Shown here: in pieces, positions 44,983 to 56,992 of the stretch | How positions within the stretch are numbered: the stretch's first letter is position 1 | Layout of the letters: the number at the start of each line of letters is the position of its first letter | Assembly: GCA_031216915.1 (NCBI GenBank) | Contig: CM062297.1 | Coordinates: forward strand, 832,861,337-832,925,336 | From: Pictodentalium vernedei | Taxonomy: Eukaryota > Mollusca > Scaphopoda > Dentaliida > Dentaliidae | DNA length: 64,000 nt | Direction: 5' to 3' | The notes under the pieces: generated by a model | The model's database searches: none | Told to the model about the DNA's origin: nothing | What the model saw: only the letters and a program-made list of their open reading frames with translations | Program-made: the position numbers and the translations under genes

Positions 44983-46418
44983 TGGATTAAATCCTGAGCA
45001 ACATCAAACTTCGCGTCATCAATTTTAGGTATAACGTTAACGTCCTTCACTTTCCGAATGGTTTCGTTGATGATGGTCAGGGTTCTCCTCTCAGCCTGAG
45101 GGAGTTTTTGCGAAACGTTTAGTTCAGCGAAATAAATTTTTGCTGATCTAAACTTGACCCTGATATCGCTAAGCATATTCCGCAACTGCTTAACTACGAG
45201 ATCAGAATTATCGTTTCGAGAATTCACGCCAATATTTAATAATATTTTTTGGGGACTGGACTGGCCCCTGTGCCCTTTAAACATAGAGCGCAGATGATTG
45301 AATTTGGCGCTGGGGTAACACTCCACCTGGATGTCCGGATGTGGATTTCGATCAATGCGTCCTAAATTTGAACTTCCAATCATAAGGATGTTTTTACAAA
45401 CATCGGGGAGGCGCCAATTCCTTTTGTCAAAATTAACTCCGCTTTTATGCCGAAACTGGGAGAATTTAGAATCAAATGAGCGGCCCGAGTCGCGGCTCGG
45501 TGATTTGACTTTCTCTGAGTACGATATACCTGGTTGAACCACACTAGAGGCAGGAGAAGGGGGAGAAGAAACAGAAGCAGGAGAAGCAACAGAAGCAGGA
45601 GAAGAAACAGAAGGAGGAGGAGTTCTAGTGAGAGCACTAGGAGAACCAGAGAAGAAAGGCTGAGGAGGAGTAGGAGGTAGAGGAACAAGACGAGGCGAGA
45701 CAGCGTTACTCAATTTGCGAGCATCTTCAGTCACAATATGGACCGGAGATGTTTGCAAATTGAGGCGCTTACTCTGAGAGAAAGAAGAAGAAGAAGAAGG
45801 AAAAGAAGATGGAGAAGTGCTTTGCCTTGATCTTTTCTTATTATGCTTTTCGCGTTGGGGTAGAGGGACAACACGGGCCGGAGTTTGCTTGCTCCCTCCA
45901 GTATTGTTCCTTACTCCAGACGCTGGGCGAAGTTCCGAAATGTAAGACTCATAGGCCGAAATCGTCTTATCTGTCAACTTATTTTTAAAGTTCTTTTTAG
46001 CCCAGATCAAGGCACGCGCCGAAGCGCTGTTGAAGTCTATTTTTTCGAGTCCAGGAGGTGGTCGCATAGCCAAGGTTATCTTAGACTTCAACTGGTTTAA
46101 ATTTACCTTATAATGCTCAACTAAAGCATTTAACGTTTGATTGGCCCATCCCACACTAATCTGTCGAAAAACAGAAAAAATGTGTGGGGTGGGAAGAGCT
46201 GGCTTTAGAAAGCCACCTAACTCATCCACTTTCTTCTCCAGCTGTTTCGGGAAATCCCGATTTGCCAAATGGTGCTCTAATAGCCCAATGTGGTGCAAAC
46301 ATTGAAGCACCTGAAACAAAGCCTTAACCAGCCTAGAATAAGCCTGGAACGATTGTTCCTGGCCAGTTCCGGACTGGGCAACTCTCTGCCTCTGATGCCT
46401 CTGCCCTTTTCTTGCCAT
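44919..46418 (-). CDS. PLE ORF1 with C-terminal SGNH-hydrolase-like domain
   Basis: 499 residues, ATG at 46418. Residues 1-160 form a helical, basic domain I do not recognise (FQAYSRLVKALFQVLQCLHH; SVFRQISVGWANQTLNALV). Residues 165-325 are a Ser/Pro/Arg-rich linker. Residues 341-499 look like an SGNH/GDSL hydrolase: block I NILMIGSSNLG (Ser349 or 350), LLNIGVNSRND (Gly397, Asn399) and DLIHW (Asp476, His479). The likely Ser, Gly, Asn and His are therefore all present. Similar SGNH domains end the ORF1 of CR1-type LINEs, including LINE-C here, but sequence similarity between the two is low by eye. The last codons, CTA AAT TTA AAC TAA, contain the frameshift heptamer. Confidence 0.85.
   Translation of the reverse strand: MARKGQRHQRQRVAQSGTGQEQSFQAYSRLVKALFQVLQCLHHIGLLEHHLANRDFPKQLEKKVDELGGFLKPALPTPHIFSVFRQISVGWANQTLNALVEHYKVNLNQLKSKITLAMRPPPGLEKIDFNSASARALIWAKKNFKNKLTDKTISAYESYISELRPASGVRNNTGGSKQTPARVVPLPQREKHNKKRSRQSTSPSSFPSSSSSFSQSKRLNLQTSPVHIVTEDARKLSNAVSPRLVPLPPTPPQPFFSGSPSALTRTPPPSVSSPASVASPASVSSPPSPASSVVQPGISYSEKVKSPSRDSGRSFDSKFSQFRHKSGVNFDKRNWRLPDVCKNILMIGSSNLGRIDRNPHPDIQVECYPSAKFNHLRSMFKGHRGQSSPQKILLNIGVNSRNDNSDLVVKQLRNMLSDIRVKFRSAKIYFAELNVSQKLPQAERRTLTIINETIRKVKDVNVIPKIDDAKFDVAQDLIHWTTRTANIMYDHWLNHLNLN
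44925..44931 (-). promoter_or_regulatory. Putative -1 ribosomal frameshift site (A AAT TTA)
   Basis: In the ORF1 reading frame the minus strand reads CTA AAT TTA AAC TAA. A AAT TTA fits X XXY YYZ exactly, in the correct phase. A -1 slip changes reading to AAA TTT AAA CTA AGT, which is the ORF2 frame (KFKLS). The stop is two codons after the heptamer. ORF2 overlaps ORF1 by about 87 nt in the -1 phase and lacks an early ATG. I could not establish a downstream pseudoknot by eye. In disrupted copy C the heptamer is A TAT TTA. Confidence 0.65.
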
Positions 46419-46619
46419 TGTTAAAGAAAGTAGTTGAAATAAGTATAAATAAAATATGAAAGTGATGAAATAAATAAAATTGGAAAATTAGATATTACCT
46501 ATTAAAGAAGATACCTGGATTGGTTGCAGTCTTCAGCAAAGGTAGAAAATAATCCGTCTGTCTTGACGCGTTTCGCTTGTTTTTGCTTCTTCAAGGAGAC
46601 TTTGAGGAAAATGATTCCA

Positions 46620-47225
46620 ACTTGGGGAGGACATGCCTGGTATATATCCATATGTGGGCTGGGGTGTTTTTCACAGCTCAGTACATAATTAAACTCGGTG
46701 ACAAGCTGACAAATGTCACTCATCAAGATAATTCTTTTCAACCTGAGTGTCCAAAGTTTGTTTTCACAACTCAGTTTGTGTCGTCCAAACAAATTAGATG
46801 AAGCCCTATTGACTGGCTTTCACTGATTTTTAATCAGTCAGTGAGTGGTTTGCTTTACTGACCCCATGAAGCCCTATTGGTTGGCTTTGATTTAAGTATA
46901 ACCAATCGGAGCGGTTTGCTTTACTGGCTTCAGAAGTGTGTGAAAATAATATGAAAAATGGTTTTATAAAATATATTGAGACTGGAGAAATAAATAAAAA
47001 ATAACGCCAAAGATTATGATGCCTCACGAATGTTACCAGTTGGAATGAATATCCCCCGACGGAGGTTTATGACGGAAAATATTTTACATAATGTAGAAAT
47101 TGTGTGTTTTAGCTTCTGAACCTCTACATTGTGTGAAAGGTATGAAAAATTAAAGATAAAATACAGTGAAAATAAATAAATAATGAAAAATTAAAAATAA
47201 AATACAGGGTAAATAAATAAATAAA

Positions 47226-47276
<51 letters not shown>

Positions 47277-47548
47277 TATTTAGGAAATAAATAAACATGG
47301 TTGAAATTGGAACCTATTTTGATTTTGGGCATATATGAACTCTGGCACTCGCATGTGTGTGTTTGAGGTTAAAAAATCGCACTGGCACAGACATTTCCTA
47401 CTGAAACGTTTTTTTCTTTTAATATGCCGCCGAAAAATTCATCTACTGAACCCTGATGGGCTTCAAACATGACAAAAAATTACATAAAATTGATTTAAAC
47501 TAAGTGATGAGCTTAGGAACTGGTTAAACTGACTGGCAAAAATTGATG
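46620..47548 (-). repeat. PLE leader / pseudo-LTR between adjacent copies
   Basis: About 0.93 kb from GGGGAGGACATGCC to the 3' flank of the neighbouring ORF2 (stop at 47549). It contains inverted-looking segments around 46790-46930 (paired GAAGCCCTATTG motifs), an (AAAT)n block (47215-47270) and the conserved 3' flank (47345-47548). Copies lie at 12995-13880 and 27060-27885. In PLE arrays such repeats hold promoter and termination functions; none can be pinpointed here, and I saw no hammerhead core. Confidence 0.7.
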
Positions 47549-49408
<1,860 letters not shown>

Positions 49409-49495
49409 TGCAACTGTACCGGCAAAACGAGGTTGAAACCGTTAGTCCACACAAAGGACAGACAATGGGGTACCTCGGTATGTAGGGAAAACAAG

Positions 49496-49579
<84 letters not shown>
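49409..49579. repeat. Half spacer and (GT)n closing the PLE array
   Basis: Spacer 3' half (49410-49498) followed by (GT)n (49499-49579). After GTGTGTGG the array ends and CTGY-rich DNA begins. Confidence 0.9.
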
Positions 49580-49580
<1 letters not shown>

Positions 49581-50560
49581 CTAATTGTCATCTTCACTGT
49601 CTACCCATCAGGCTGAATGGCGGGCTGCCTTCCCGCTTTCCTCTGTCTGTCGTCCCCCGACTACCCACCATCCAGCCTATCTGTCTGTGTAGCTAGCAGT
49701 TTGGCTGTCTGCTTACCAGTCAGACTGGCTGCCAGATAGTCCGCCTACCTTCCTGCCTGCCTTGTGGATGCCTATTGGGTACCATCTTGTCTGTCAGCTC
49801 ACCTGCTTGACAGCCGTCCTACCTGCTATACAGACTTCCTGTCTGTTACCTCGTCTTTTGCCATGGTCTGCCTGCATGTCATTCTGTTGCATGCTTTCCA
49901 TACTACCTACCACTCTGCTAATTCATCTTAAAACACTGACCTGACCTGGCCTCCCCGCCTTCTTTCCGACATTGCTACCTAATTAAGCACCTACTGCTCA
50001 ACTACATCCCTTCCTTGTTTGCCTACTAACCTACATGGCATCCTACATGCACTTCTTGTCTGCCCTTCCAGCCATACTACCCACTCGCACACCGATCAGC
50101 CGATCTTCCTGTCTCCAAGCCTGTCTGTCTGACAGTGTTAGACATTTTGCACTGTTTGCCTGTCTGTCTGTTTGGCGTTCAGCCCATCTGCCAGCCGGCA
50201 TACCTGGTTTGCTGATCTTGGCATGTCACCCTACCTCGCTCGCTGTCTAGCAACCCACGTGCCTACCAGCGTGACTGCCTGCCTCCTAGCCTTCCCATTT
50301 TCTTGAGTGTATCCTTGTGTGCCAACCAACTTGCATGACTGTCTATCATCCTCACTCCCTGTCCACCTACCTGCCAGGTCGCCTGTCGACCTGCCTTCCA
50401 TGCTTCTGGGCTGATTGCTTCTCCGTCTGCATCCCTGATTGCCTACCAGACTATGAGCTTCCCGCCGATATTTTTTACTTGGGCTTTTCGTACCATTGGA
50501 TGCATACAGGGGTGTACAGACAATGTGATATGAGGTATGGTGGTGGTTAGCCAATGGATG
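49580..50560. repeat. Degenerate CTGY/CCTA-rich tetranucleotide DNA
   Basis: About 0.95 kb with strong bias for CTGC, CTGT, CTAC and TGCC words on the plus strand (e.g. CTGCCTGTCTGTCTGTTTGG at 50157-50176 and TGCCTGCCTCC near 50276), but no perfect array. Frames through it show no family. It is best read as an old, mutated tetranucleotide satellite. Confidence 0.6.
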
Positions 50561-50569
50561 GCAGTGGGG

Positions 50570-51833
50570 TATGTGCGAACTGCAGGGGTATTTTACAGTT
50601 GTTAGAGAAGTGTGTTGGATTCCCTTCCCAATGTACTTTAAGTTCCTTGATGAGTTTCTTACCAACACGTCTTGGACGTTGTACGAGAACCGAATCAATG
50701 ATATATTTTTTATCATCTTTTACACTTTGAATTTCTTGTGGATAAAATTACCCCTGTATATTTTCACCACCCATATCTTCAAGTTTATAAGTCGGTGGGT
50801 GTGTCTGTTTTAAATGGGTGATTCTAAATAATTCTTTTGAACAATTTGGTAAATACCCCTTTTCAAATGTCTGTTTGGTTTTGTTAATATGTACTGTATC
50901 GCCAACTTTAATTTTTTTTTCTTTAAATTTTTTACCATACAAATTTTGAGTTACTTCTATTTCATTTTCTATTGATATAGTTGCAGGAGTTCTCTGGATA
51001 CTATGATGGAAGCTGTGATTGTATCCATCAACTAAATTTTGTAACACATCAATATTTCTTAATGTACGTTTGTGTGTAAAATAGTCCCACATTCGTGTTT
51101 TCAATGTGCGCTGAAAACGTTCAACAATACCAGCTTTTGTTTCAGGATTTTCTGTTGTGAAAAAACGAATTTTTTGTTTCTTTAAAAAAATTTTGCACAT
51201 TTTTATTTTTAAATTCAGAACCTTTATCTGATTGTAATGATAATGGTTTACGTCCAGGAAGTTTTCAGAATTCTCTGAAAAGATTTTGTTAATGTTTCTC
51301 CTGATTTATTGTGAATGGGTAAAACCCATGCAGATTTTGAAAATACACCCATAACACAAACTAATAACGAAATCGGTCATTGTAAGATTATAAACTTTCG
51401 AAATCCGCTAAATCAATTTGCTGTTGATGGTCAATTCCACCCACTATAGTCTTTCATCTTGCAAATGTTTTACGAATGGGCTTGTGTAAAGTGTAAGTTC
51501 TTTCTCCTTTCAACCATTTTTTCACTTGATCAACTGTAATGGATTTATCTTTTCTATGAGCTGCTTTGTATAATTTTTGTATACCCGCATAACCAGCAGG
51601 ATGTTTTGTATTGTAATATATTTCAGTTAATAAATCATTCAATAAACGTCCCATTTTTCAGAAATTCTACGTTTTGACAATCTACGTTTGGGTGTTGATT
51701 TTGGTGTTTCTCCACCTCGATGTGGTCTCTTTCCTATCTCTATTTTATGTTTTGGAGATATTGATAGAGAACGTTCTAACCAAGTATCTTCTGGAGAACT
51801 TTGATGTTTGAAACCTGATCTCTGTTCATCCAC
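50570..51833 (-). pseudogene. Polinton integrase (retroviral-type, DDE), broken
   Basis: N-terminal basic segment (51833-51640: SPEDTWLERSLSISPKHKIE, then TPKRRLSKRRIS), then LLNDLLTEIYYNTKHPAGYA and GIQKLYKAAHRKD...WLKGERTYTLHKPIR (51650-51470), the usual Polinton integrase N-terminal part. The catalytic core follows in changing frames: VGGIDHQ (first Asp), VMGVFSKSAWVLPIHNKSGE, SLQSDKGSEF (second Asp) and ETKAGIVERFQRTLKTRMWD (Glu). Then come NHSFHHSIQRTPATISIENE, an SH3-like segment (KIKVGDTVHINKTKQTFEKG) and a chromodomain-like tail to about 50570. Stops after TFAR (51454), near 51395 and at 50748, and shifts near 51270 and 51190, make it inactive. The enzyme would insert element ends into target DNA. 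Confidence 0.88.
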
Positions 51834-51862
51834 AACGAACCTTCATGATTTCCAGCAAAATT

Positions 51863-52387
51863 TTAAAGGATATTTATAGCTTTTAAACCACGATTGAACA
51901 TTACCCAGCCAGTCGGTTTAAAACCTTTTCGATGTCTAAGAACATCATTGACTAAATCGGTGATATTTGAACCTTTTATGGGTTCTCCATCATAACTTAA
52001 AACACCCTGATCATCCCAACTCATGTGTGGATGAGATGATAAAGCACATAATAATGAATTTGCTTTATGTCTCATTGTGACAGGGACACTTTCCATAATA
52101 CGATCTCGTAAAAACATTGATTTTCGATCTGGTTCAGACATAACCAGTGATGGTTGTAATGCCTTCTTATATGACAATTGAAATTTTTGTAAAGTTTCCC
52201 CATACTTTCGTTCTTTCTCACTTTCTGATAACTCTGAATTTCCAAACACAGATGATAATTCATACTGCATCTGTGATGTATTAGTAATTTGAGGATTACG
52301 TGGTAATCTTGGTCTTTGAGATTTTTCATTTCTAAAACGTTGCATTTCTTCTAAGATGTGATAAGGTACAATAGCCATCTTTTTCAT
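51863..52387 (-). CDS. Polinton-associated protein X, unknown function
   Basis: 174 residues, ATG at 52387 (MKKMAIVPYHILEEMQRFRN). Middle: a polar helical region (ELSESEKERKYGETLQKFQL), then MSEPDRKSMFLRDRIMESVP. C-terminal signature: WDDQGVLSYDGEPIKGSNIT, DLVNDVLRHRKGFKPTGW. Proteins with this ending (D..G.....G..I..SNI.DL.ND.LR.RK.F.P.G) recur in Polinton/adintovirus-type elements in animals; role unknown. Its ATG overlaps the stop of a short hydrophobic frame (ATGA). The frame here is open, though the usual C-terminal end seems cut by a stop at 51863. Confidence 0.55.
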   Translation of the reverse strand: MKKMAIVPYHILEEMQRFRNEKSQRPRLPRNPQITNTSQMQYELSSVFGNSELSESEKERKYGETLQKFQLSYKKALQPSLVMSEPDRKSMFLRDRIMESVPVTMRHKANSLLCALSSHPHMSWDDQGVLSYDGEPIKGSNITDLVNDVLRHRKGFKPTGWVMFNRGLKAINIL

Positions 52388-52500
52388 ATTTTACTCACTG
52401 ATTTATTTACAAGATTTGTTGCAACTCCAATAGCTGGCACAAGTAAACCAAGTAATGGTAAAAAACACCTTTTTGATTTAAAATTTGTTTTTTTTTCTTT
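52388..52500 (-). CDS. Short hydrophobic frame, pVI-like or membrane peptide
   Basis: Minus-strand reading FKSKRCFLPLLGLLVPAIGV, then NLVNKSVSKI and TGA, the TGA overlapping the ATG of protein X. No ATG is visible at its start and it abuts the ATPase remnant, so it is partial. The Leu/Pro-rich hydrophobic stretch after a Lys-rich start recalls the small membrane-active proteins of Polinton-type elements. Confidence 0.35.
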
Positions 52501-52507
52501 TTAAGAG

Positions 52508-52582
52508 TTATTCTGAACCACTAGGCCCCGAAATAAAGATACTACAAGGGTGTTGAAACAATAAACATTCACTTGATGCCAT
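52508..52582 (-). pseudogene. N-terminal remnant of packaging-type ATPase
   Basis: ATG at 52582; 24 codons ending in a TAA at 52508. The frame reads LLFQHPCSIFISGPSGSE, a Walker-A-like P-loop start (GPSGS) preceded by FQHP, as in the P-loop ATPases of Polintons. The Lys-Thr of the loop is missing because of the stop, and nothing of the rest of the ATPase follows, so most of the gene has been deleted. Confidence 0.5.
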
Positions 52583-53186
52583 GATTTTTGTGAGAAAGTG
52601 TTGTCAAAACACTAACTTATTTACTTTCTGTTTTCATAGCTTCTTCAATTCTGTGAGTGGGTTTTCGTTTTAAGGGCGCTTTTAATTCAAATAAAGTTTC
52701 TGAAGAATCTATTCTTCTATCTATTTGTGGTACACATTGTCTATACAAGTAATTAATGATTTGTTCATCATAAATAATAAAATCCCACTTAACTCTTGTC
52801 CAATATTTTGTAAATTATTTTTGTAAAAGCATTCATGATTTGTAATGCACTACAGAATTCCCCATACATTTCATCTTTTCCCAATTGATTTTGAATAACA
52901 TCTTTTGTTATTCTTAGATAGCCAGGAGTGATCAATTGAAATGCATATAATAATGCCTTACGTGTGATATTGTTTTCTAAGATATGTCTTACTGGTTCCA
53001 TAGTTGAAATCAAACTGATGATTCTTTTATCTGTTCTGATGTACTTTGTGCACCAGGTATTACATTACACCATGTACTTTGTACATCAGGACAGTCAGGG
53101 GAATCATATTCAAAACCATTGATAAACAATTTGTTTAACTTAGTTTTGAATTGTCTTGCAGCTATTCTTGCAATCATGGTACTAAA
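52583..53186 (-). other. AT-rich part of the Polinton with unrecognised short frames
   Basis: The longest frame (53013-52789; TRKALLYAFQLITPGYLRIT, then LGKDEMYGEFCSALQIMNAF) encodes about 74 residues of plausible protein without a family I recognise. Readings at 52640-52750 (PLTELKKL and similar) may be its C-terminal continuation. It lies between the BIR gene and the ATPase remnant on the same strand. Confidence 0.4.
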
Positions 53187-53630
53187 TTATGTACTTTGAT
53201 CATCTAGTACCATGAGTACAAATACAGATTTAGAATCTGGAAAATCATTCAGAGATTTATATTTTGTCATTGTTGAAAATATTTGATTTAAAGTGAATCC
53301 ATAATCCATCACTGATAATATTTTATCTGGAGGTGTTTTCATACATGATGGTGGATTATATAATTGACACTTTCTTATCAATTGAATATAAGAACAATTT
53401 GGTGACCACTTAACATGTTCTTGTAAAGGAATATCCCTTTCTTCCCAATTATGTAAACCTTGTCCACATACAAAACATTTTACTTTACCATCTCCTACAT
53501 AGAAAACTCCAGCTTTAGCTAAATCTTCATTCTTGGGTTGTAAAATAGGATTTGTAGTCATACTAAAACTCGAAAGTCTTCTTAATTCTGATAAATACTT
53601 AGGGAATGCGGTGTCAAGTTGTAGAGACAT
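53187..53630 (-). CDS. BIR-domain protein (IAP-like) carried by the Polinton
   Basis: 147 residues, ATG at 53630, no interruption. Residues 15-85 form one BIR domain: ELRRLSSFSM at the start, then DLAKAGVFYVGDGKVKCFVC, and the zinc ligands Cys52, Cys55, His72 and Cys79 with the exact spacing C-x2-C-x16-H-x6-C; W62 and W75 are also typical. There is no RING domain. The C-terminal ~60 residues (LSVMDYGFTLNQIFSTMTKY) are unassigned. BIR proteins bind caspases or other partners and are carried by several large DNA viruses; capture by a Polinton would fit that pattern. It lies just downstream of the polymerase gene on the same strand and is the only clearly intact gene of this element. Confidence 0.8.
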   Translation of the reverse strand: MSLQLDTAFPKYLSELRRLSSFSMTTNPILQPKNEDLAKAGVFYVGDGKVKCFVCGQGLHNWEERDIPLQEHVKWSPNCSYIQLIRKCQLYNPPSCMKTPPDKILSVMDYGFTLNQIFSTMTKYKSLNDFPDSKSVFVLMVLDDQST

Positions 53631-53820
53631 CTTGCCGGTTCCCTGCTCAAAGTCAAAATGAGAAATCTGAGTAGTATTTATACCTTATACCCATAGGGTA
53701 GTGTGTCATATTTACCAACAACAAAACGTGTTATGTAAACAGATCTGAATGTTTTACTTTTTGTTTCACTTGTGACTTGTCTATTTTTGTTACGTTTAAT
53801 TCTGTGTGTATATTCAATGT

Positions 53821-56800
53821 TTAATTTGTAATTCTCTCTGTCTTGTGCACAATCATGGAATCAAAATTAACTTTTTGTGATGTCATGTAATCTAATGTGA
53901 TACCCTTAACTTTACTTGTGGTGTGTATTTCTCCATCTTTAATATATTTGTATCCATAAGTTTTTGGACCTAAACCAACAAACTCTATGATTTTTGCCCC
54001 TGGATGTTCATCTGTCCACTGCCCTAATCTACTATTTACAATTTTTGGATTCCAGAGTGATGGTTTATGTGTGTAAATACAACTGTCTGTGTCAAAATTC
54101 AACACCTGCGTTCCTAATTGTTCTAAAACTTTGTATAATTCCATACGTGCATAGGCTGTGACAAATGAAGCAACAGCAACATTGGCTGAATTGTGTGGAT
54201 TGTAAACATCTGTAGTGCCAATGTAGTTTACTAAAACAAACTGATCATGGTCAAAAAATTCCACATTCTTCACAAGTTTGTCTTTGTTCTGTAGAATTTA
54301 TGTATTTTGTTTTAGTTTTTATATTGTTTTGTGTATTTTTCCCCAGAGACAATTTAACATGGTTTTAGCAAATGACCTTTTTCCTGGTTTTTTTTCAACA
54401 TTTTCTAAATAGATATTTTCAATTTGTGCATAATCTTTTTTAAAATTTTTTTTGTCTGTTTCTGTTTTCACTCAATCTGGAAACCCACTAGCTTCTTGTT
54501 TCATTTTTAAATATTTGTTCACATAATATTTGTAAATCTCTGAAGACCAATCATCCCAATGCCAAATCTGATAAGTGTCAAGAAGAGTGTACCCCAAATC
54601 CAAATTCAACAGATATCTATGTACCTACAAGTGCACGTTGTTCTGGTGTGTGTTTACAGTGATCTAATTCGTGTTCTGCACACATTTTACAAAGTGTAAA
54701 TGTCATTTTTGTATTACAATGAATAGGTAAAACTGGCAAAAAAGATTTTGAGGTGGTAAAACCTTATATTTAATGAGTCCTCTGTAGTGGCTTATTTCAT
54801 TAGTGTCTATGTTTTCCTTTGTGAGTATATCTGGATGTCCCACTGGATATTCTCTGTGCTTGTTCACATATGGGTAAAGTGAACAGATATCTATGTATTT
54901 GATTTCTGTGTCTGTGTTTTCGTCAATTTTGTAGTGTAATTTAATGTCATTTGTTCTCTCGCCAAATAAAGCTTCTCATTGTTTAATTGAGTCCATGTGT
55001 GGGAAAAATGTATCTGAAGAGGTTTGAACTTCAGGATCTGATTTGCACAGATGATCAAATTCGTGTTCCCACACCACTTGTATATTATACCCCAATGATT
55101 TGAAATGTTTTATGCATGATTGGATTTTGTTGAACAGAGATTGATAGAATTGTGAATTGATTGGATTTTTCTCATATCTGTCAGGATAGCAAGTTTCACA
55201 CCCATGCCACATACACCCATAAAATTCATAGATTGTATTTGTCTCTTTGTGAAAACCATCTATATAATAATTTCCAATTTTAATCTCTCCACCTTTTAGT
55301 GCATGTCGTATGTGTATGCTTTCTTTTTGTGCTAATAGCTGTAAGTATCTAATGGCTTTTATGGAATATCTAATGACAGTAGGATAACCTATATCTGAAA
55401 TGAGGCCAACTTTGTTTTCTGGCATTGAATTTTTGCGCCAAGCTTTATTACAGGCATCAGCTAAAGTTACAGCCTCCCTGAAATGATCTATCGCATCGCA
55501 TTCAAGAAATTGTTTTCTGAATTCCCCCACACCCTCTATGTAATATATCCACATCAGACTTACAGTACATGTCCATTTCTTTGGCAAAATTGAAAGTAGC
55601 ATTACTAGTAAATTTTTTATTTTACCATTTAATAAAATCTTCCCTGACTGTGGGAGACATAGAGTCAGGCATGTACAATTTTCCATCTAAATAAGGTCCA
55701 ATGTAGTTTTGATATGATTTTGTGTTTGCCAAATGAGGAAAATGTTCAGTTTTGACTAATTGATGACAATATTTACATTTTTTAAAACCATCACAAATGT
55801 GTTCTCTGCTCCCTGAATATATTTGCATGTTACATTATAGACATTTCTTGACTAACTGACAGATTGTTTTTTCTTGGTTCTGTAATAGAGTTGTGTGGTT
55901 TTGATAACAAGATGAACTTACAAAATCCCTATTACAAGTGTAACAATGAACAGAATGTTCAGGTGTACACGACAGCGGAGAATAGCAAACACATCCTTTG
56001 GGGGCATTTGTGCCATTCTCTGCTATTATACCCTACATTGCAATATTCACAATAGTAACTACATCCTAAAAACCTTGTAATTTTTGTGATGGTGTCAAAA
56101 TGACGGTCATGGTGGTAGATATGAATAACTTTACTCTCTTTTGATGTTTGTGGTGGTTCAAATAAGAACTTTTCTTTGGCAAATTGTGGGTGAATTTTAA
56201 TTACATACTCTGGGGAGAGTACCCCTTGCATTTTACAATATTCGTCATATCCACAAGGTTTAGTGTACTCAAGGCCTGTTTTATTCATCAATATTTTGGC
56301 TTCTTGCTCTTGTGTTGGTCTATTAGATCTTTTTATTTTGTTCCATTTCTTTTGCCAAACTTCTGACTTATCTTTATCGACGTGGCACCTCCCTACTACA
56401 ACCACCCGTGCAAAACATATAGAATCATTGACATTTTTTATTTCAGTAATACTCTGTTTACTTTTAACCATTCTACCAACAGCACTAAAGGAAATGGATG
56501 CATTTCTCCCAGACCCTTGTGGTGGGAAGGTGTGTGTTATTTCTAAAGATAATTGCCCATCGTGAATATTCAAATTCACATTTGATCGAATAGCTTTTTC
56601 AATTCATCTAATACTGTTCTGCCATTGACTGATGGAGATTTGTTGAAAGAAATAAAAATACCTACCTCAAGCCCTGGATGGTGGATGGATATCCTCATGG
56701 GGTCGTTGTCTTGAATACTACATTTCTCTTTTACATCTTCCATCAATGAATCAAACATTTTACTTAGAAACTCAAATGGATTGTTGACATTGAATTGATT

Positions 56801-56992
56801 CAAAGTCCCTTCACACACATGTGATTGTGAGTGAAATTTTCTGGATTGCCACAATAACTGAGGGTGAATAGAATACAATTTCTGTATGGAATGTACAGAA
56901 TTGGTATTCTCACCATATTCAGTCAACCTCTGTTTCTTATTGTTTACAACATCTTCTGTATCGCTATTGTAGTCCACTAATGACCTCTTCAT
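53821..56992 (-). pseudogene. Polinton protein-primed DNA polymerase B, broken
   Basis: Begins ATG at 56992 (MKRSLVDYNSDTEDVVNNKK). N-terminal region to ~56000 with CFARVVVVGRCHVDKDKSEV, CGYDEYCKMQGVLSPEYVIK and HDRHFDTITKITRFLGCSYY, followed by a Cys-rich zinc region (YCEYCNVGYNSREWHKC; CYTCNRDF; CDGFKKCKYC). Then the exonuclease-side region (55686-54976: ESIHIRHALKGGEIKIGNYY, GFHKETNTIYEFYGCMWHGC, VVWEHEFDHLC), SLYPYVNKHREYPVGHPD (~54860), KPGKRSFAKTMLNCLWGKI (~54390-54335) and the polymerase motif LNFDTDSCIY (DTDS at 54082-54093) with GQWTDEHPG and KVKGIT. Shifts or stops near 56577, 55960, 55830, 55650, 54975, 54700, 54470 and 54290 prevent a full product. Confidence 0.88.

Noticed and set aside
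50231..50716. 161-codon minus-strand frame in the CTGY-rich region and integrase tail
   Set aside because: Low-complexity composition. The only meaningful part (50570-50716) is integrase tail in another frame.
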